Source: DASXYG01 sp036502625
GTDB taxonomy: Bacteria > Actinomycetota > Actinomycetes > Streptosporangiales > Streptosporangiaceae
Assembly: GCA_036502625.1 (NCBI GenBank)
Contig: DASXYG010000061.1
Span: forward strand, 1-64,000
DNA length: 64,000 bases
Direction of reading: 5' to 3'
Under the pieces are notes generated by a model that was given only the letters and a program-made list of their open reading frames with translations, made no database searches and had not been told where the DNA came from. The position numbers and the translations under genes are program-made. This document shows, piece by piece, positions 50,838 to 59,182 of the stretch (its first letter is position 1; the number at the start of each line of letters is the position of its first letter).

Positions 50838-51860
50838 ATGCGGTACCGCACGCTCGGCCGGACCGGCATCAAGGTCAGCCCGTACGCACTCGGCGCGCTG
50901 ATGCTCGGCGTGTCCATCGGCAACCCCGACCACGACGACTCGGTCCGCATCATCCACAAGGCGCTGGACGCGGGCATCAACGTCATCGACACCGCCGACG
51001 CGTACGGCGAGTCCGAGGTGGTCGTCGGGAAGGCGCTCAAGGGGCACCGCGACGGGGTCGTCCTCGCGACCAAGGTGAGCCGGCCGGTGGGCGAGGATCC
51101 CAACCAGCAGGGCGGCTCGCGGCGGTGGATCATGACCGCGGTGGAGAACTCGCTGCGCCGCCTGGGCACGGACCACATCGACCTCTACCAGATCCACATG
51201 CCGGACCCCGACACGGACATCGAGGAGACGCTCTCCGCGCTCTCGGACCTGGTCAGAAGCGGGAAGGTGCGGACGATCGGGGCGTCGCACACGCCGCCGT
51301 CGGACATGGTCGAGGCCCAGTGGATCGCCGAGCGGCGCGGCCTGGAGCGGTTCCGCGTCGAGCAGCCGGCGTACTCGCTGCTCAGCCGCGGCATCGAGAA
51401 CGAGCTCCTGCCGGTCGCGCAGCGTTACGGGATGGGCACGCTGGTGTGGGGCCCGCTCGGGCAGGGGATGCTGACCGGCCGCATCCGCAAGGGGCGGCAG
51501 ACGGACGTACGCCGCGCCGCCATCATGCGGCACCTCAGCGACGAGCGCCGGATCGACGCCGTCGAGCGGCTCATCCCGCTCGCCGACGAGGCGGGCCTGC
51601 CGCTGACGCACCTCGCGATGGCGTTCGCGATCGCCCACCCGGGCGTGACCAGCGCGATCATCGGGCCGCGCACCATGGAGCAGCTCGACGACCTGCTCGC
51701 CGGCGCCGAGGTCACGCTCACCGACGACCTCCTCGACCGCATCGACGAGATCGTCCCGCCGGGCACCGACGTCGGCGCGCTCGACCAGGACTACCGGCCC
51801 CCGGCGCTGCGCAATCCGGACCTCCGCCGCCGCCCCGGCGGCGAACGCGCCGCCGCCTGA
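50838..51860 (+). CDS. Aldo/keto reductase
   Basis: 340 residues. Tetrad: D and Y in VIDTADAYGESE, K in VLATKVS, H in LYQIHMPDPD. The C-terminal GPRTMEQLDDLLAG binds the NADP phosphate. It resembles YajO/Tas-type reductases acting on reactive carbonyls. GGGAG lies 9 nt before the ATG. Under control of the divergent TetR, so probably induced by an aldehyde or xenobiotic. Confidence 0.92.
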   Translation: MRYRTLGRTGIKVSPYALGALMLGVSIGNPDHDDSVRIIHKALDAGINVIDTADAYGESEVVVGKALKGHRDGVVLATKVSRPVGEDPNQQGGSRRWIMTAVENSLRRLGTDHIDLYQIHMPDPDTDIEETLSALSDLVRSGKVRTIGASHTPPSDMVEAQWIAERRGLERFRVEQPAYSLLSRGIENELLPVAQRYGMGTLVWGPLGQGMLTGRIRKGRQTDVRRAAIMRHLSDERRIDAVERLIPLADEAGLPLTHLAMAFAIAHPGVTSAIIGPRTMEQLDDLLAGAEVTLTDDLLDRIDEIVPPGTDVGALDQDYRPPALRNPDLRRRPGGERAAA

Positions 51861-51901
51861 CCCCGTACGGCGGCCTGTTCCGGGCGGGCGCCGGCCACCG
51901 C

Positions 51902-51907
51902 TAGTGT
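51902..51907 (+). promoter_or_regulatory. Leaderless -10 box
   Basis: TAGTGT ends 7 nt before ATG 51915, which lacks a ribosome binding site. Confidence 0.5.
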
Positions 51908-51914
51908 CGCGGCC

Positions 51915-52922
51915 ATGTCCGTCTCGGGGTGCACAGGCGTACGGTCCGCGCGGCTGCCGTGGTGGCGGCGGTGGGCGCCGGTCGCCGGGCTGCTGCTGCT
52001 GTCGCCGTTCTGCGCCGAGTACCTGATCGGCTACCAGGGCGTCATCACGAACCCGGTGGGGCAGGTGGTCGGGGTCGTGATGGTGCTGCCGATCTACGGG
52101 GCGCCGGCGGTGCTGATCCGGGAGGTCGTCCGGCGTACGGGGCGGGGGTGGCCGGCGATGCTGCTGCTGGCGGCCGCGGCGGGGCTGGTGCAGGCGGGGC
52201 TGGTCGACCAGTCGCTGTTCAACCGCGCCGAGTACACCGACGCCGCGGCGCACACGCTGATCCCCGGCCTCGGCGTGGACGTCTCCCAGTTGCTGATCTT
52301 CGTGGTGGGCCACATCGTGTGGAGCTTCGGCGCGCCGATCGCGGTCGTGGAGGCGTGCGTGCCCGCGCGCGCCGGGCGGCCGTGGCTGGGGTGGCCGGGG
52401 CTGGCCGTGCTCGCGGTGGTCTACGTGGCCGGCGCGGTCTTCTACTACTTCCAGCTCGTGGTGGCGGTCGGCTTCCACGCGACGCCCGTCCAGCTCGGCG
52501 TGGTCGTGCTGGCCGTCGCGGCGGCGGTGGCGGCCGCGTTCGCGGTGCCCCGGCGTACGGGCGAGGCCACGGGGGCCGCGCCGCCCGTCTGGGTGGCCGG
52601 TCTGGTCGCGCTGGCGCTGCTGACCGCGGACATCCTGGTGGGCGACCAGTGGGCGTGGCTGGGGGTGGCGCTCTCGGCCTCCGCCCTGGCGGTGCTCGCG
52701 GTGCTGCTGCTGGCCTGGTCGCGGCGTACGGGGTGGGGTGACCTGCACGTGCTGGTGGCCGCGGGCGCCGCGCTGCTGGTGTACGCGGCGCTCGCGTTCG
52801 CGGTGAACCCGGGGCACGTGTCGAGGTTCGAGCTGTACGCGGCGCGCGGTGTCGTCTTCGTGTGCGTGGCGGCGCTGCTGCTCTGGGCGGGCCGCCGCGT
52901 CCGCGCCGTCACGGCCGCCTGA
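51915..52922 (+). CDS. Multi-pass membrane protein of unknown function
   Basis: 335 residues with nine to ten hydrophobic helices spread over the whole length (first LLLLSPFCAEYLIGY, last GVVFVCVAALLLWAG). The conserved-looking sequence AEYLIGYQGV and GAPAVLIREVVRRTGRGWPAMLLLAAAAG suggests a defined but unnamed actinobacterial family. No catalytic motif recognised. Confidence 0.8.
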   Translation: MSVSGCTGVRSARLPWWRRWAPVAGLLLLSPFCAEYLIGYQGVITNPVGQVVGVVMVLPIYGAPAVLIREVVRRTGRGWPAMLLLAAAAGLVQAGLVDQSLFNRAEYTDAAAHTLIPGLGVDVSQLLIFVVGHIVWSFGAPIAVVEACVPARAGRPWLGWPGLAVLAVVYVAGAVFYYFQLVVAVGFHATPVQLGVVVLAVAAAVAAAFAVPRRTGEATGAAPPVWVAGLVALALLTADILVGDQWAWLGVALSASALAVLAVLLLAWSRRTGWGDLHVLVAAGAALLVYAALAFAVNPGHVSRFELYAARGVVFVCVAALLLWAGRRVRAVTAA

Positions 52923-53037
52923 CCCCGGGGCGGGGTGACGCCCGGCTTCGTACCGGACCTGGACGGCCGGGGGCGGAAGAAATCCCGGCGGGGCGGGGTT
53001 GGGCGCGGGCAGATGTGGATCGAGTCGGGAGGTACGG

Positions 53038-54000
53038 ATGCGGGCGATCGTCGTACGGGAGCACGGTGGGCCTGAGGTGCTGGTGCCGGCGGAGGTGGCC
53101 GAGCCGGTGCCGGGGGCGGGGCAGCTCCTGGTGGCCGTGGAGGCCGTGGGGGTGAACTTCGTCGAGGCGTACAACCGGTCGGGGCACTATCCGTCGAAGC
53201 CGCCGTTCACGCCTGGCGGGGAGGCCGCGGGGACCGTGGTCGCGGTCGGCGAGAGGGTGGCGGAGTTCGGGGTCGGCGACGTGGTGGTGTCGACGAACGT
53301 GCGCGGTGCGTACGCCGAGCGTGCGCTGGTCGACGCCGACCGCGCGGTGCGGGTGCCCGAGGGCCTCGGCGCGCGGCAGGCGGCGGCCGCGCTGCTGCAG
53401 GGCATGACGGCGCACTACCTGACGCACGCGACGTACCCGGTCCAGCCCGGCGACGCGGTGCTGGTGCACGCCGCGGCCGGCGGCATGGGGCTGCTGCTCA
53501 CGCAGCTCGTCAAGGTGCTCGGCGGCCGGGTCATCGGCACGGTCTCCACCGCCGAGAAGGAGCGGCTGGCCCGCGAGGCCGGCGCCGACGAGGTGGTCGG
53601 CTACGACGGATTCCCCGCGGCGGTGCGCGCGTTCACCGGCGGCGCGGGCGTGTCGGCGGTGTACGACGGGGTGGGCCGTACGACCTTCGACGGGAGCCTG
53701 GAGTCGCTGCGGCGGCGGGGCACGCTGGTGCTGTACGGCGCGGCGAGCGGGCCGGTGCCGCCGCTGGACCCGGCCCGGCTGCAGGCCGCCGGATCGGTGT
53801 TCCTGACCCGGCCGACGCTGGTCGACCACGTCGTGACCCGCGAGGAGCTGCTGGCGCGCGCCTCCGATGTGCTCGGCTGGGTGGCCGCGGGCGACCTCAA
53901 CGTCCACATCGGGCGTACGTACCCGCTGGACTCCGCCGGCGAGGCCCACTCCGACCTGGAGGGACGGCGTACGACGGGCAAGGTGCTGCTGATCCCGTAG
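53038..54000 (+). CDS. qor: Quinone oxidoreductase (zeta-crystallin-like MDR)
   Basis: 320 residues. GroES-like N-terminal domain (VGVNFVEAYNRSGHY; TPGGEAAGTVVAVG) and Rossmann domain (VLVHAAAGGMGLLLTQLVKVLG; VYDGVGRTTFDGSLESL). Zn-binding Cys are absent, as in QOR. It reduces quinones with NADPH. GGGAGG is 7 nt before ATG 53038. Confidence 0.93.
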   Translation: MRAIVVREHGGPEVLVPAEVAEPVPGAGQLLVAVEAVGVNFVEAYNRSGHYPSKPPFTPGGEAAGTVVAVGERVAEFGVGDVVVSTNVRGAYAERALVDADRAVRVPEGLGARQAAAALLQGMTAHYLTHATYPVQPGDAVLVHAAAGGMGLLLTQLVKVLGGRVIGTVSTAEKERLAREAGADEVVGYDGFPAAVRAFTGGAGVSAVYDGVGRTTFDGSLESLRRRGTLVLYGAASGPVPPLDPARLQAAGSVFLTRPTLVDHVVTREELLARASDVLGWVAAGDLNVHIGRTYPLDSAGEAHSDLEGRRTTGKVLLIP

Positions 54001-54099
54001 CGGCGGGCCGTGGGAGGCGGCCGTTCCCGTCCGAATCGCGCCGGCTTATGGTGACCGCACGATCTTGGTCTGCACCCCCCGAGAAAGGCGGACCATCCC

Positions 54100-56334
54100 A
54101 TGAGCCATACGCCGAACGACGGGCCGAGCCGGCGCCGCGTACTGGGCGGAGCGGCCGGTCTGGCCGCCGGGACCGCGGTCGTCGCGGTGGGCGCGCCCGC
54201 CGGCGCGTCCGCCGCCACGCGCACCTCCCCCGATCTCGCCCGCTGGCGCCGGCAGGCGGCGAAGGTACGGATCACCCGTGATGACTGGGGCATCGCGCAC
54301 GTCACGGGCCCGACCGACGCCGACGCGGTGTTCGGGATGATCTACGCGCAGGCCGAGGACGACTTCAACCGGGTCGAGACGAACTACCTGACCAACCTCG
54401 GCCGCCTCGCGGAGGCCGAGGGCGAGAGCGCGATCTGGCAGGACCTGCGCCAGCGGCTGTTCATCGACCCCGAGACGCTGAAGTGGGACTACGCCAAGAG
54501 CCCGGCGTGGCTGCGCAAGCTCATGCAGGCGTGGGCCGACGGCCTGAACTACTACCTCGCCACGCACCCCGACGTGCGCCCGCGCGCGCTGGACCGGTTC
54601 GAGCCGTGGATGGCGCTGAGCTTCACCGAGGGCAGCATCGGCGGCGACATCGAGCGGGTGACGCTCTCCCAGCTCCAGGCGTTCTACGAGAACCGCACGG
54701 TGCCGATGACCGACGCCGAGCGCGGGCTGGTGTTCACCGAGCCGTCGGGCTCGAACGGCATCGCGGTCGCGCCGAGCCACACGCGGGACGGCCACGCCCT
54801 GCTGCTGATCAACCCGCACACCAGCTTCTACTTCCGCTCCGAGCTGCACATGACCAGCGGCGAGGGGCTCAACGCGTACGGCGCGGCCACCTGGGGCCAG
54901 TTCTTCGTCTACCAGGGCTTCAACCCGAACACCGGCTGGATGCACACCTCCACCGGCGTGGACAACGTCGACGAGTTCGCCGAGACGATCGTGGCCAACG
55001 CGGACGGCACGAGGTCCTACCGCTACGGCACGGCGCTGCGGCCGGTACGGACGAAGAACATCACCGTCACCTACCGTACGGACGCCGGGCGGGCGACGCG
55101 CACGTTCACCACCTACGCCACGCACCACGGCCCGATCGTGCGGGAGGAGGACGGCAAGTGGGTCGCGTTCGCGCTGATGAACAAGCCCATCGAGGCGCTC
55201 AAGCAGAGCTTCCTGCGCACCAAGACGCATGACTACGCGGAGTACATCAAGGTCGCGGAGTTCAAGGCCAACAGCTCCAACAACACGCTCTTCGCCGACT
55301 CCAGCGGCGACATCGCCTTCCTGACGCCGCAGTTCATGCCGATCCGCGAGGACCGTTTCGACTACACCAAGCCCGTCGACGGCAGCAACCCGGCGACCGA
55401 CTGGCGCGGGCTGTACAGCCTCAAGAATCTGCCGCAGGCGGTGAACCCGCACAACGGCTGGGCGTACAACTCCAACGACGCGCCCTGGAAGGCGGCCGGC
55501 GCGGACAGCCCGAAGGCCGCCGACTTCCCGCGCTACTTCGACCAGGCCGGGGAGAACCCGCGCGGCCCGCACGTCTACCGGGTGATGGACGCCCGGCCCC
55601 GGTTCACCCCGCAGACGCTGATCGACGCCGCGTTCGACTCGTACCTGACCGCGTTCGCGCGCCTGCTCCCCGGCCTGATCACGGCCTGGGACAGGCTCCC
55701 CGAGGGCGGCCAGAAGGCGAAGCTCGCCGACCAGGCCGGCCTGCTGCGCGGCTGGGACTACCGATGGGCCGCGGACTCCACCGCGACGTCCCTGGCCGTG
55801 TTCTGGGGCGAGGACCTCTGGGCGGCCTGCTCCGCCGCGGCGGCGGCCGCGGGCCTCTCGGTGTGGGACTACATGGCCGACCGCGCCACCGACGCCCAGC
55901 GGCTGACCGCGCTCGACACGGCGACGCAGCGGCTGACGGCCGGCTTCGGCGGCTGGCGGGTGCCCTGGGGGACGATCAACCGCTTCCAGCGCGTGGACGA
56001 CGCCATCGTCCAGACATTCGACGACGGCAAGCCGAGCATCCCGGTGCCGTTCACGTCGGCCCAGTGGGGCTCGCTCGCCTCGTTCGGCGCGAAGGCCTAC
56101 CCCGGGACGAAGCGCTACTACGGCACCAGCGGCAACAGCTTCGTCGCGGTCGTGGAGTTCGGCCCGCGGCTGCGCGCCTGGGCGGTGACGGCGGGCGGCG
56201 AGAGCGGCCACCCCGGCACGCCGCACTTCAACGACGAGGCCGAACGCTACGCGAGCGGCAACCTGCGGCCCGTCTACTTCTATCCCGACGACCTCAAGGG
56301 CCACATCGAGCGGACGTACAAGCCGGGCGAATGA
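54100..56334 (+). CDS. Tat-exported penicillin-amidase-family acylase (Ntn hydrolase)
   Basis: 744 residues. A Tat signal (SRRRVLGGAAGLAAG) leads to a mature protein split by autocatalysis before S218 in PSG-SNGIAVAPSHT, the Ntn nucleophile; LLLINPHTSF follows, and NNTLFADSSGDIAF further on forms the oxyanion/active-site region. The alpha chain, spacer and beta chain proportions match AHL/penicillin acylases. The export plus lack of beta-lactam genes nearby favours acyl-homoserine-lactone or lipopeptide cleavage; this is inference. TATGGT (54047-54052) is a possible -10 box, and AGAAAGGCGG lies before ATG 54100. Confidence 0.92.
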   Translation: MSHTPNDGPSRRRVLGGAAGLAAGTAVVAVGAPAGASAATRTSPDLARWRRQAAKVRITRDDWGIAHVTGPTDADAVFGMIYAQAEDDFNRVETNYLTNLGRLAEAEGESAIWQDLRQRLFIDPETLKWDYAKSPAWLRKLMQAWADGLNYYLATHPDVRPRALDRFEPWMALSFTEGSIGGDIERVTLSQLQAFYENRTVPMTDAERGLVFTEPSGSNGIAVAPSHTRDGHALLLINPHTSFYFRSELHMTSGEGLNAYGAATWGQFFVYQGFNPNTGWMHTSTGVDNVDEFAETIVANADGTRSYRYGTALRPVRTKNITVTYRTDAGRATRTFTTYATHHGPIVREEDGKWVAFALMNKPIEALKQSFLRTKTHDYAEYIKVAEFKANSSNNTLFADSSGDIAFLTPQFMPIREDRFDYTKPVDGSNPATDWRGLYSLKNLPQAVNPHNGWAYNSNDAPWKAAGADSPKAADFPRYFDQAGENPRGPHVYRVMDARPRFTPQTLIDAAFDSYLTAFARLLPGLITAWDRLPEGGQKAKLADQAGLLRGWDYRWAADSTATSLAVFWGEDLWAACSAAAAAAGLSVWDYMADRATDAQRLTALDTATQRLTAGFGGWRVPWGTINRFQRVDDAIVQTFDDGKPSIPVPFTSAQWGSLASFGAKAYPGTKRYYGTSGNSFVAVVEFGPRLRAWAVTAGGESGHPGTPHFNDEAERYASGNLRPVYFYPDDLKGHIERTYKPGE

Positions 56335-56346
56335 CGGCCGGCCCGG

Positions 56347-56562
56347 TCAGGCCGAGATGATCGCGTCGGCGACCGCCGTGCCGAGCGCGTTCGTCGCGGC
56401 GTTGACCGGGCCGTCCTTGCCGCCGGGATGGGTGCCGCCGGTGGCCTGATGTGCGGGAGCGGGCTGGTACACCGTGCCCTGCCCGCCCTCGCCGAGCCGC
56501 GCGGCCAGCCGGTAGCCGCCGATCTCCGCCGGGCCGCCCGGCAGCAGCGCCGATCGCGCCAT
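56347..56562 (-). pseudogene. N-terminal fragment of a Ser/Thr protein kinase
   Basis: 71 residues with a strong AGGAGG site. The start (GGPAEIGGYRLAARLGEGGQ) is the typical actinobacterial PknB-like N-terminus through the Gly-rich loop GEGGQGTVY, then breaks off. No VAIK, HRD or DFG motif exists downstream. The last 40 residues are unrelated low-complexity sequence. Most likely a kinase gene deleted after its first 30 codons. Whether the short product is made is unknown. Confidence 0.7.
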
Positions 56563-56618
56563 CCCGTACCTCCTCCGAACCGGCGCAATTATGACGGAGC
56601 CGGCGCCGGCCCGGTGCC

Positions 56619-57506
56619 CTATCGGGCGGCGAGGACGCCGGGCGCGGGGCGGCCCAGCGGGGCGATCTCCGCGACCAGCGCGGCCAGGAAGTCGAAGTCG
56701 GCGTGGTTCCGCAGATCGGGCAGGTCGACGATGGCCAGGTCGACGCCCTGTTCGGCCAGGTCGGCGAAGCGGGCGGCGACGCGCGGCAGGTCGCGGTCGT
56801 CGCCGAGCAGGCCGGTGGTCGTCTTGATGATCTCGTCGTACGGGCGCCCGACGTCGGCGCAGTGCTCACGGAGGACGTCGAGCTTGTGCGGCACGCCGGC
56901 GGCCTCGAAGATGTTGCAGGCGTCGGCGAAGCGGGCGACCAGGCGGAGCGTCTTGCGCTCTCCCCCGCCGCCGATGAGGATCGGCGGGCGGCGCACCGGG
57001 GCGGGCATGTTCAGCGGGCGGTCGAGCTGGTGGTGCTTCCCGGTGTACGGCGAGGCGTCGCCGGCGAACATGCGGGTGAGGATCTCCAGGGTCTCCTCGA
57101 GCCGCTCGAACCGCTCCGCGAGGGACGGGAACGGCACACCGAGGCCGCGCGACTCCTCCTCGTTCCAGCCCGCGCCGATGCCGAGCCAGGCGCGGCCGCC
57201 GGAGAGGACGTCGATCGTGGTGGCGAGCTTGCCGAGCAGGCCGGGGTGGCGGTAGTGGACGCCGGTGACCAGGGTGCCGAACTCCAGCGTGCGCGTACGG
57301 CCGGCCGCCCACGCGATGGCCGCCCAGCCCTCGGGCATCGGGTCCTCGGACGGGCCGACGACCGGGATCTGGAAGAAGTGGTCCATGGGCCAGACGCTGT
57401 GGATGCCGGCCGCCTCCGCGCGGTCGAGGGCGTCGGCGAAGGCGGGGGCCAGCACGGCGGGGCCGCCGGGCAGGGTGAAGTTCATCGGGTGCAGAGCGAG
57501 TTTCAT
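56619..57506 (-). CDS. LLM-class (F420-dependent-type) oxidoreductase
   Basis: 295 residues of the luciferase-like monooxygenase fold: VWPMDHFFQIPVVG near residue 40, RTLEFGTLVTGVHYRHPGLLGKLATTIDVLSGGRAWLGIGAGWNEEE (in pieces) near 95-135 and RRPPILIGGGGERKTLRLVA near 185. The pattern is that of actinobacterial F420-dependent TIGR03560-like proteins. Transcription from a leaderless promoter (TAAGAT, 57513-57518) overlapped by a MarR operator. Confidence 0.9.
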   Translation of the reverse strand: MKLALHPMNFTLPGGPAVLAPAFADALDRAEAAGIHSVWPMDHFFQIPVVGPSEDPMPEGWAAIAWAAGRTRTLEFGTLVTGVHYRHPGLLGKLATTIDVLSGGRAWLGIGAGWNEEESRGLGVPFPSLAERFERLEETLEILTRMFAGDASPYTGKHHQLDRPLNMPAPVRRPPILIGGGGERKTLRLVARFADACNIFEAAGVPHKLDVLREHCADVGRPYDEIIKTTTGLLGDDRDLPRVAARFADLAEQGVDLAIVDLPDLRNHADFDFLAALVAEIAPLGRPAPGVLAAR

Positions 57507-57512
57507 GCGCCG

Positions 57513-57551
57513 ATCTTAGCCGACTAATTCACTCCCGTGTTAGCCGACTAA
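57513..57551 (-). promoter_or_regulatory. Leaderless LLM promoter with duplicated MarR operator
   Basis: On the minus strand TAAGAT (57518-57513) lies 6 nt before ATG 57506. The 12-mer TTAGCCGACTAA occurs at 57516-57527, overlapping that -10 box, and again exactly at 57540-57551, inside the last codons of the marR gene. TTAG-N4-CTAA is a dyad fitting a winged-helix dimer. Centre-to-centre spacing is 24 bp. Confidence 0.65.
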
Positions 57552-57933
57552 GAATGCGGCGGAGCTCGGCCATGTCGTCCGCGCCGAGCCGCCGCGCCAC
57601 CCGCCGGTCGGCGTTGCGCCACGCCCGCTCCACCGGTGCCCGCAGCGCCCGCCCCTCGTCGGTGAGGTAGACGCGCCGCGCGCGCCCCGGCCCGGACTCC
57701 CGGCGTACGTAGCCGGTGCGCTCCAGCCGCTGGAGGGCCTTGCTGACCGTGGGCGCCTCGATGCCGAGCCGCGCCGCGAGCTCCGTCTGCGTGACGCCGT
57801 CCGCCCGCCACAGCGCGGAGAGCAGGAGGTCCTGACCGGTGTGCACCCCGCGCTCGGCGAGCACCGGGTCGATCGCGCCCCGCGTGGACTTCATCGCCTT
57901 GAGCAGCGCGTACGCCACCGTCTCCTCGATCAC
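57529..57933 (-). CDS. MarR-family regulator
   Basis: 134 residues. Winged helix: DLLLSALWRADGVTQTELAARLGIEAPTVSKALQRLERTGYVRR with the wing ESGPGRARRVYLTDEG. GTG 57933 is leaderless (TAGCGT 6 nt upstream). The gene ends 22 bp before the LLM gene on the same strand, and the operator repeat lies in its own 3' end, so it probably controls the LLM promoter rather than simply sharing its mRNA. Confidence 0.92.
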   Translation of the reverse strand: MIEETVAYALLKAMKSTRGAIDPVLAERGVHTGQDLLLSALWRADGVTQTELAARLGIEAPTVSKALQRLERTGYVRRESGPGRARRVYLTDEGRALRAPVERAWRNADRRVARRLGADDMAELRRILSRLTRE

Positions 57934-57939
57934 CCCGCA

Positions 57940-57945
57940 ACGCTA
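57940..57945 (-). promoter_or_regulatory. Leaderless -10 box of the MarR gene
   Basis: TAGCGT (minus strand, 57945-57940) ends 6 nt before GTG 57933. Confidence 0.5.
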
Positions 57946-57970
57946 GCGCGCGCCACGCGCCGGAGCACCG

Positions 57971-58164
57971 ATGAGTCCTCGCACGCCCGGACCGCTCGAC
58001 ACGGAGTTCACCGCGGAACCGTCGACGGCCACCCGTTCCGCAGTTCGTTCATGGCGCTCGGCGACGGCGCGCACAAGCTGCCCGTGACGGCGGACGCCCG
58101 CGCGGCGATCGGCAAGGGGCCGGGCGACGCCGTGACCGTGCGCCTGGAGGAGCTGCTCGGCTGA
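57971..58164 (+). pseudogene. DUF1905 remnant with internal deletion and frameshift
   Basis: ATG 57971 opens a frame reading ...LDTEFTAE, the usual N-terminus of DUF1905 proteins. The C-terminal half of such a protein (TVDGHPFRSSFMALGDG, KLPVTADARAAIG, DAVTVRLEELLG) follows in another frame, from about 58018 to the TGA at 58162-58164. About 40 residues of the middle are missing. Ends 2 bp before the LysR stop. Confidence 0.7.
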
Positions 58165-58166
58165 GG

Positions 58167-59069
58167 TCAGATCTCGGCGTTCATCAGCGCCGCGACGAGG
58201 ACGTCGACGAACTCCTCCACGGCGAGCGGCAGGCGGCGGCCGGCCTGGGTCTGGACCTGGAGGGTGCGCTGGCGCAGCTCGGTGTCGCGCAGCGGTACGG
58301 CGACGACCTCGCCCGCGGCCACGGCGTTGGCCACCGAGATCATGCCGATCAGGCCGACCGCGCCGGACCGGCTGATGAAGCGCACCATCGCGCCGGGGTT
58401 CTCGCAGACCAGGACGGGGTCGACGGGGACGCCGGTGGACGCGCTGACGACGTCGACCAGGTGGCGGTTGGTCGTGCGCGGCGGGTTGAGGACGAGCGGG
58501 TAGCGGAGGACCTCGGCGAGGCTGACGCTGGGGCGGGCGGCCAGCTCGTGGTCGGGGCGCACGACCGCGCGCAGCGGCGCGGGGGTCGAGTGGACGATGC
58601 GGACGCCGCGCTCGATGGCCAGGTTGAAGGTGACGGCGATGTCGGCGGCGCCGTCGCGGACCATGTGGGTGGCCGCGACCGGCTCGGTGACGTGCAGCTC
58701 GAAGCGCACGCCGTGGTGGACGAGGCGGTAGTCGGCGGCCACCCGGGGCAGGAAGTCGTGGCCCAGGCCGTTGGACGCGGCCAGCGAGATGAGCGTGTCG
58801 GCGCTGCGGCGTTCGTGGATCTCGTCGACGACCTGCCCGGCGTCCTGGATGGCGCGGCGCGCGTAGCCGGCGAAGGCGTGCGCGGCCTCGGTGGGCACGA
58901 CGCCGGTGGGCAGGCGGTCGAACAGCGGCGCGCCCGCCTCCTTCTCCAGCCGCGCGACCTGCCGGCTGACCGCCGAGCCCGCGACGAAGAGCCGGCGGGC
59001 GGCCGCGTTGACCGACCCCGTCTCGTAGACCGCGAGGAAGTAGCGCAGCGCCGGGTCGTAGAGCGTCAT
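58167..59069 (-). CDS. LysR-family regulator
   Basis: 300 residues from ATG 59069, fixed by a leaderless -10 box TACCGT (59081-59076). Helix-turn-helix: YFLAVYETGSVNAAARRLFVAGSAVSRQVARLEKEAGAPLFDR. The effector domain (about 90-300) follows. Divergent from an M20 peptidase/MHS transporter operon, which it presumably activates. Confidence 0.92.
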   Translation of the reverse strand: MTLYDPALRYFLAVYETGSVNAAARRLFVAGSAVSRQVARLEKEAGAPLFDRLPTGVVPTEAAHAFAGYARRAIQDAGQVVDEIHERRSADTLISLAASNGLGHDFLPRVAADYRLVHHGVRFELHVTEPVAATHMVRDGAADIAVTFNLAIERGVRIVHSTPAPLRAVVRPDHELAARPSVSLAEVLRYPLVLNPPRTTNRHLVDVVSASTGVPVDPVLVCENPGAMVRFISRSGAVGLIGMISVANAVAAGEVVAVPLRDTELRQRTLQVQTQAGRRLPLAVEEFVDVLVAALMNAEI

Positions 59070-59087
59070 GGCCGTACGGTAGCGGGC

Positions 59088-59104
59088 GTTGCCGCGGCGG
59101 CAAC
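59088..59104. promoter_or_regulatory. LysR-type operator in the divergent region
   Basis: GTTGCCGC-G-GCGGCAAC is a perfect 17-bp palindrome containing the T-N11-A pattern of LysR sites (TTGCC...GGCAA). A second group of the same half-sites (GCCGCAAACCGC, AGCGGCAA) follows at about 59112-59133, fitting the usual recognition/activation site pair. It overlaps nearly to the lysR start, allowing autorepression. Confidence 0.6.
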
Positions 59105-59182
59105 GATGTCGGCCGCAAACCGCTAGCGGCAAAGCGCTTACGGATCTTGCCCGGGTGTCGCGGCGCGTGTCAGTTTTCGGAA

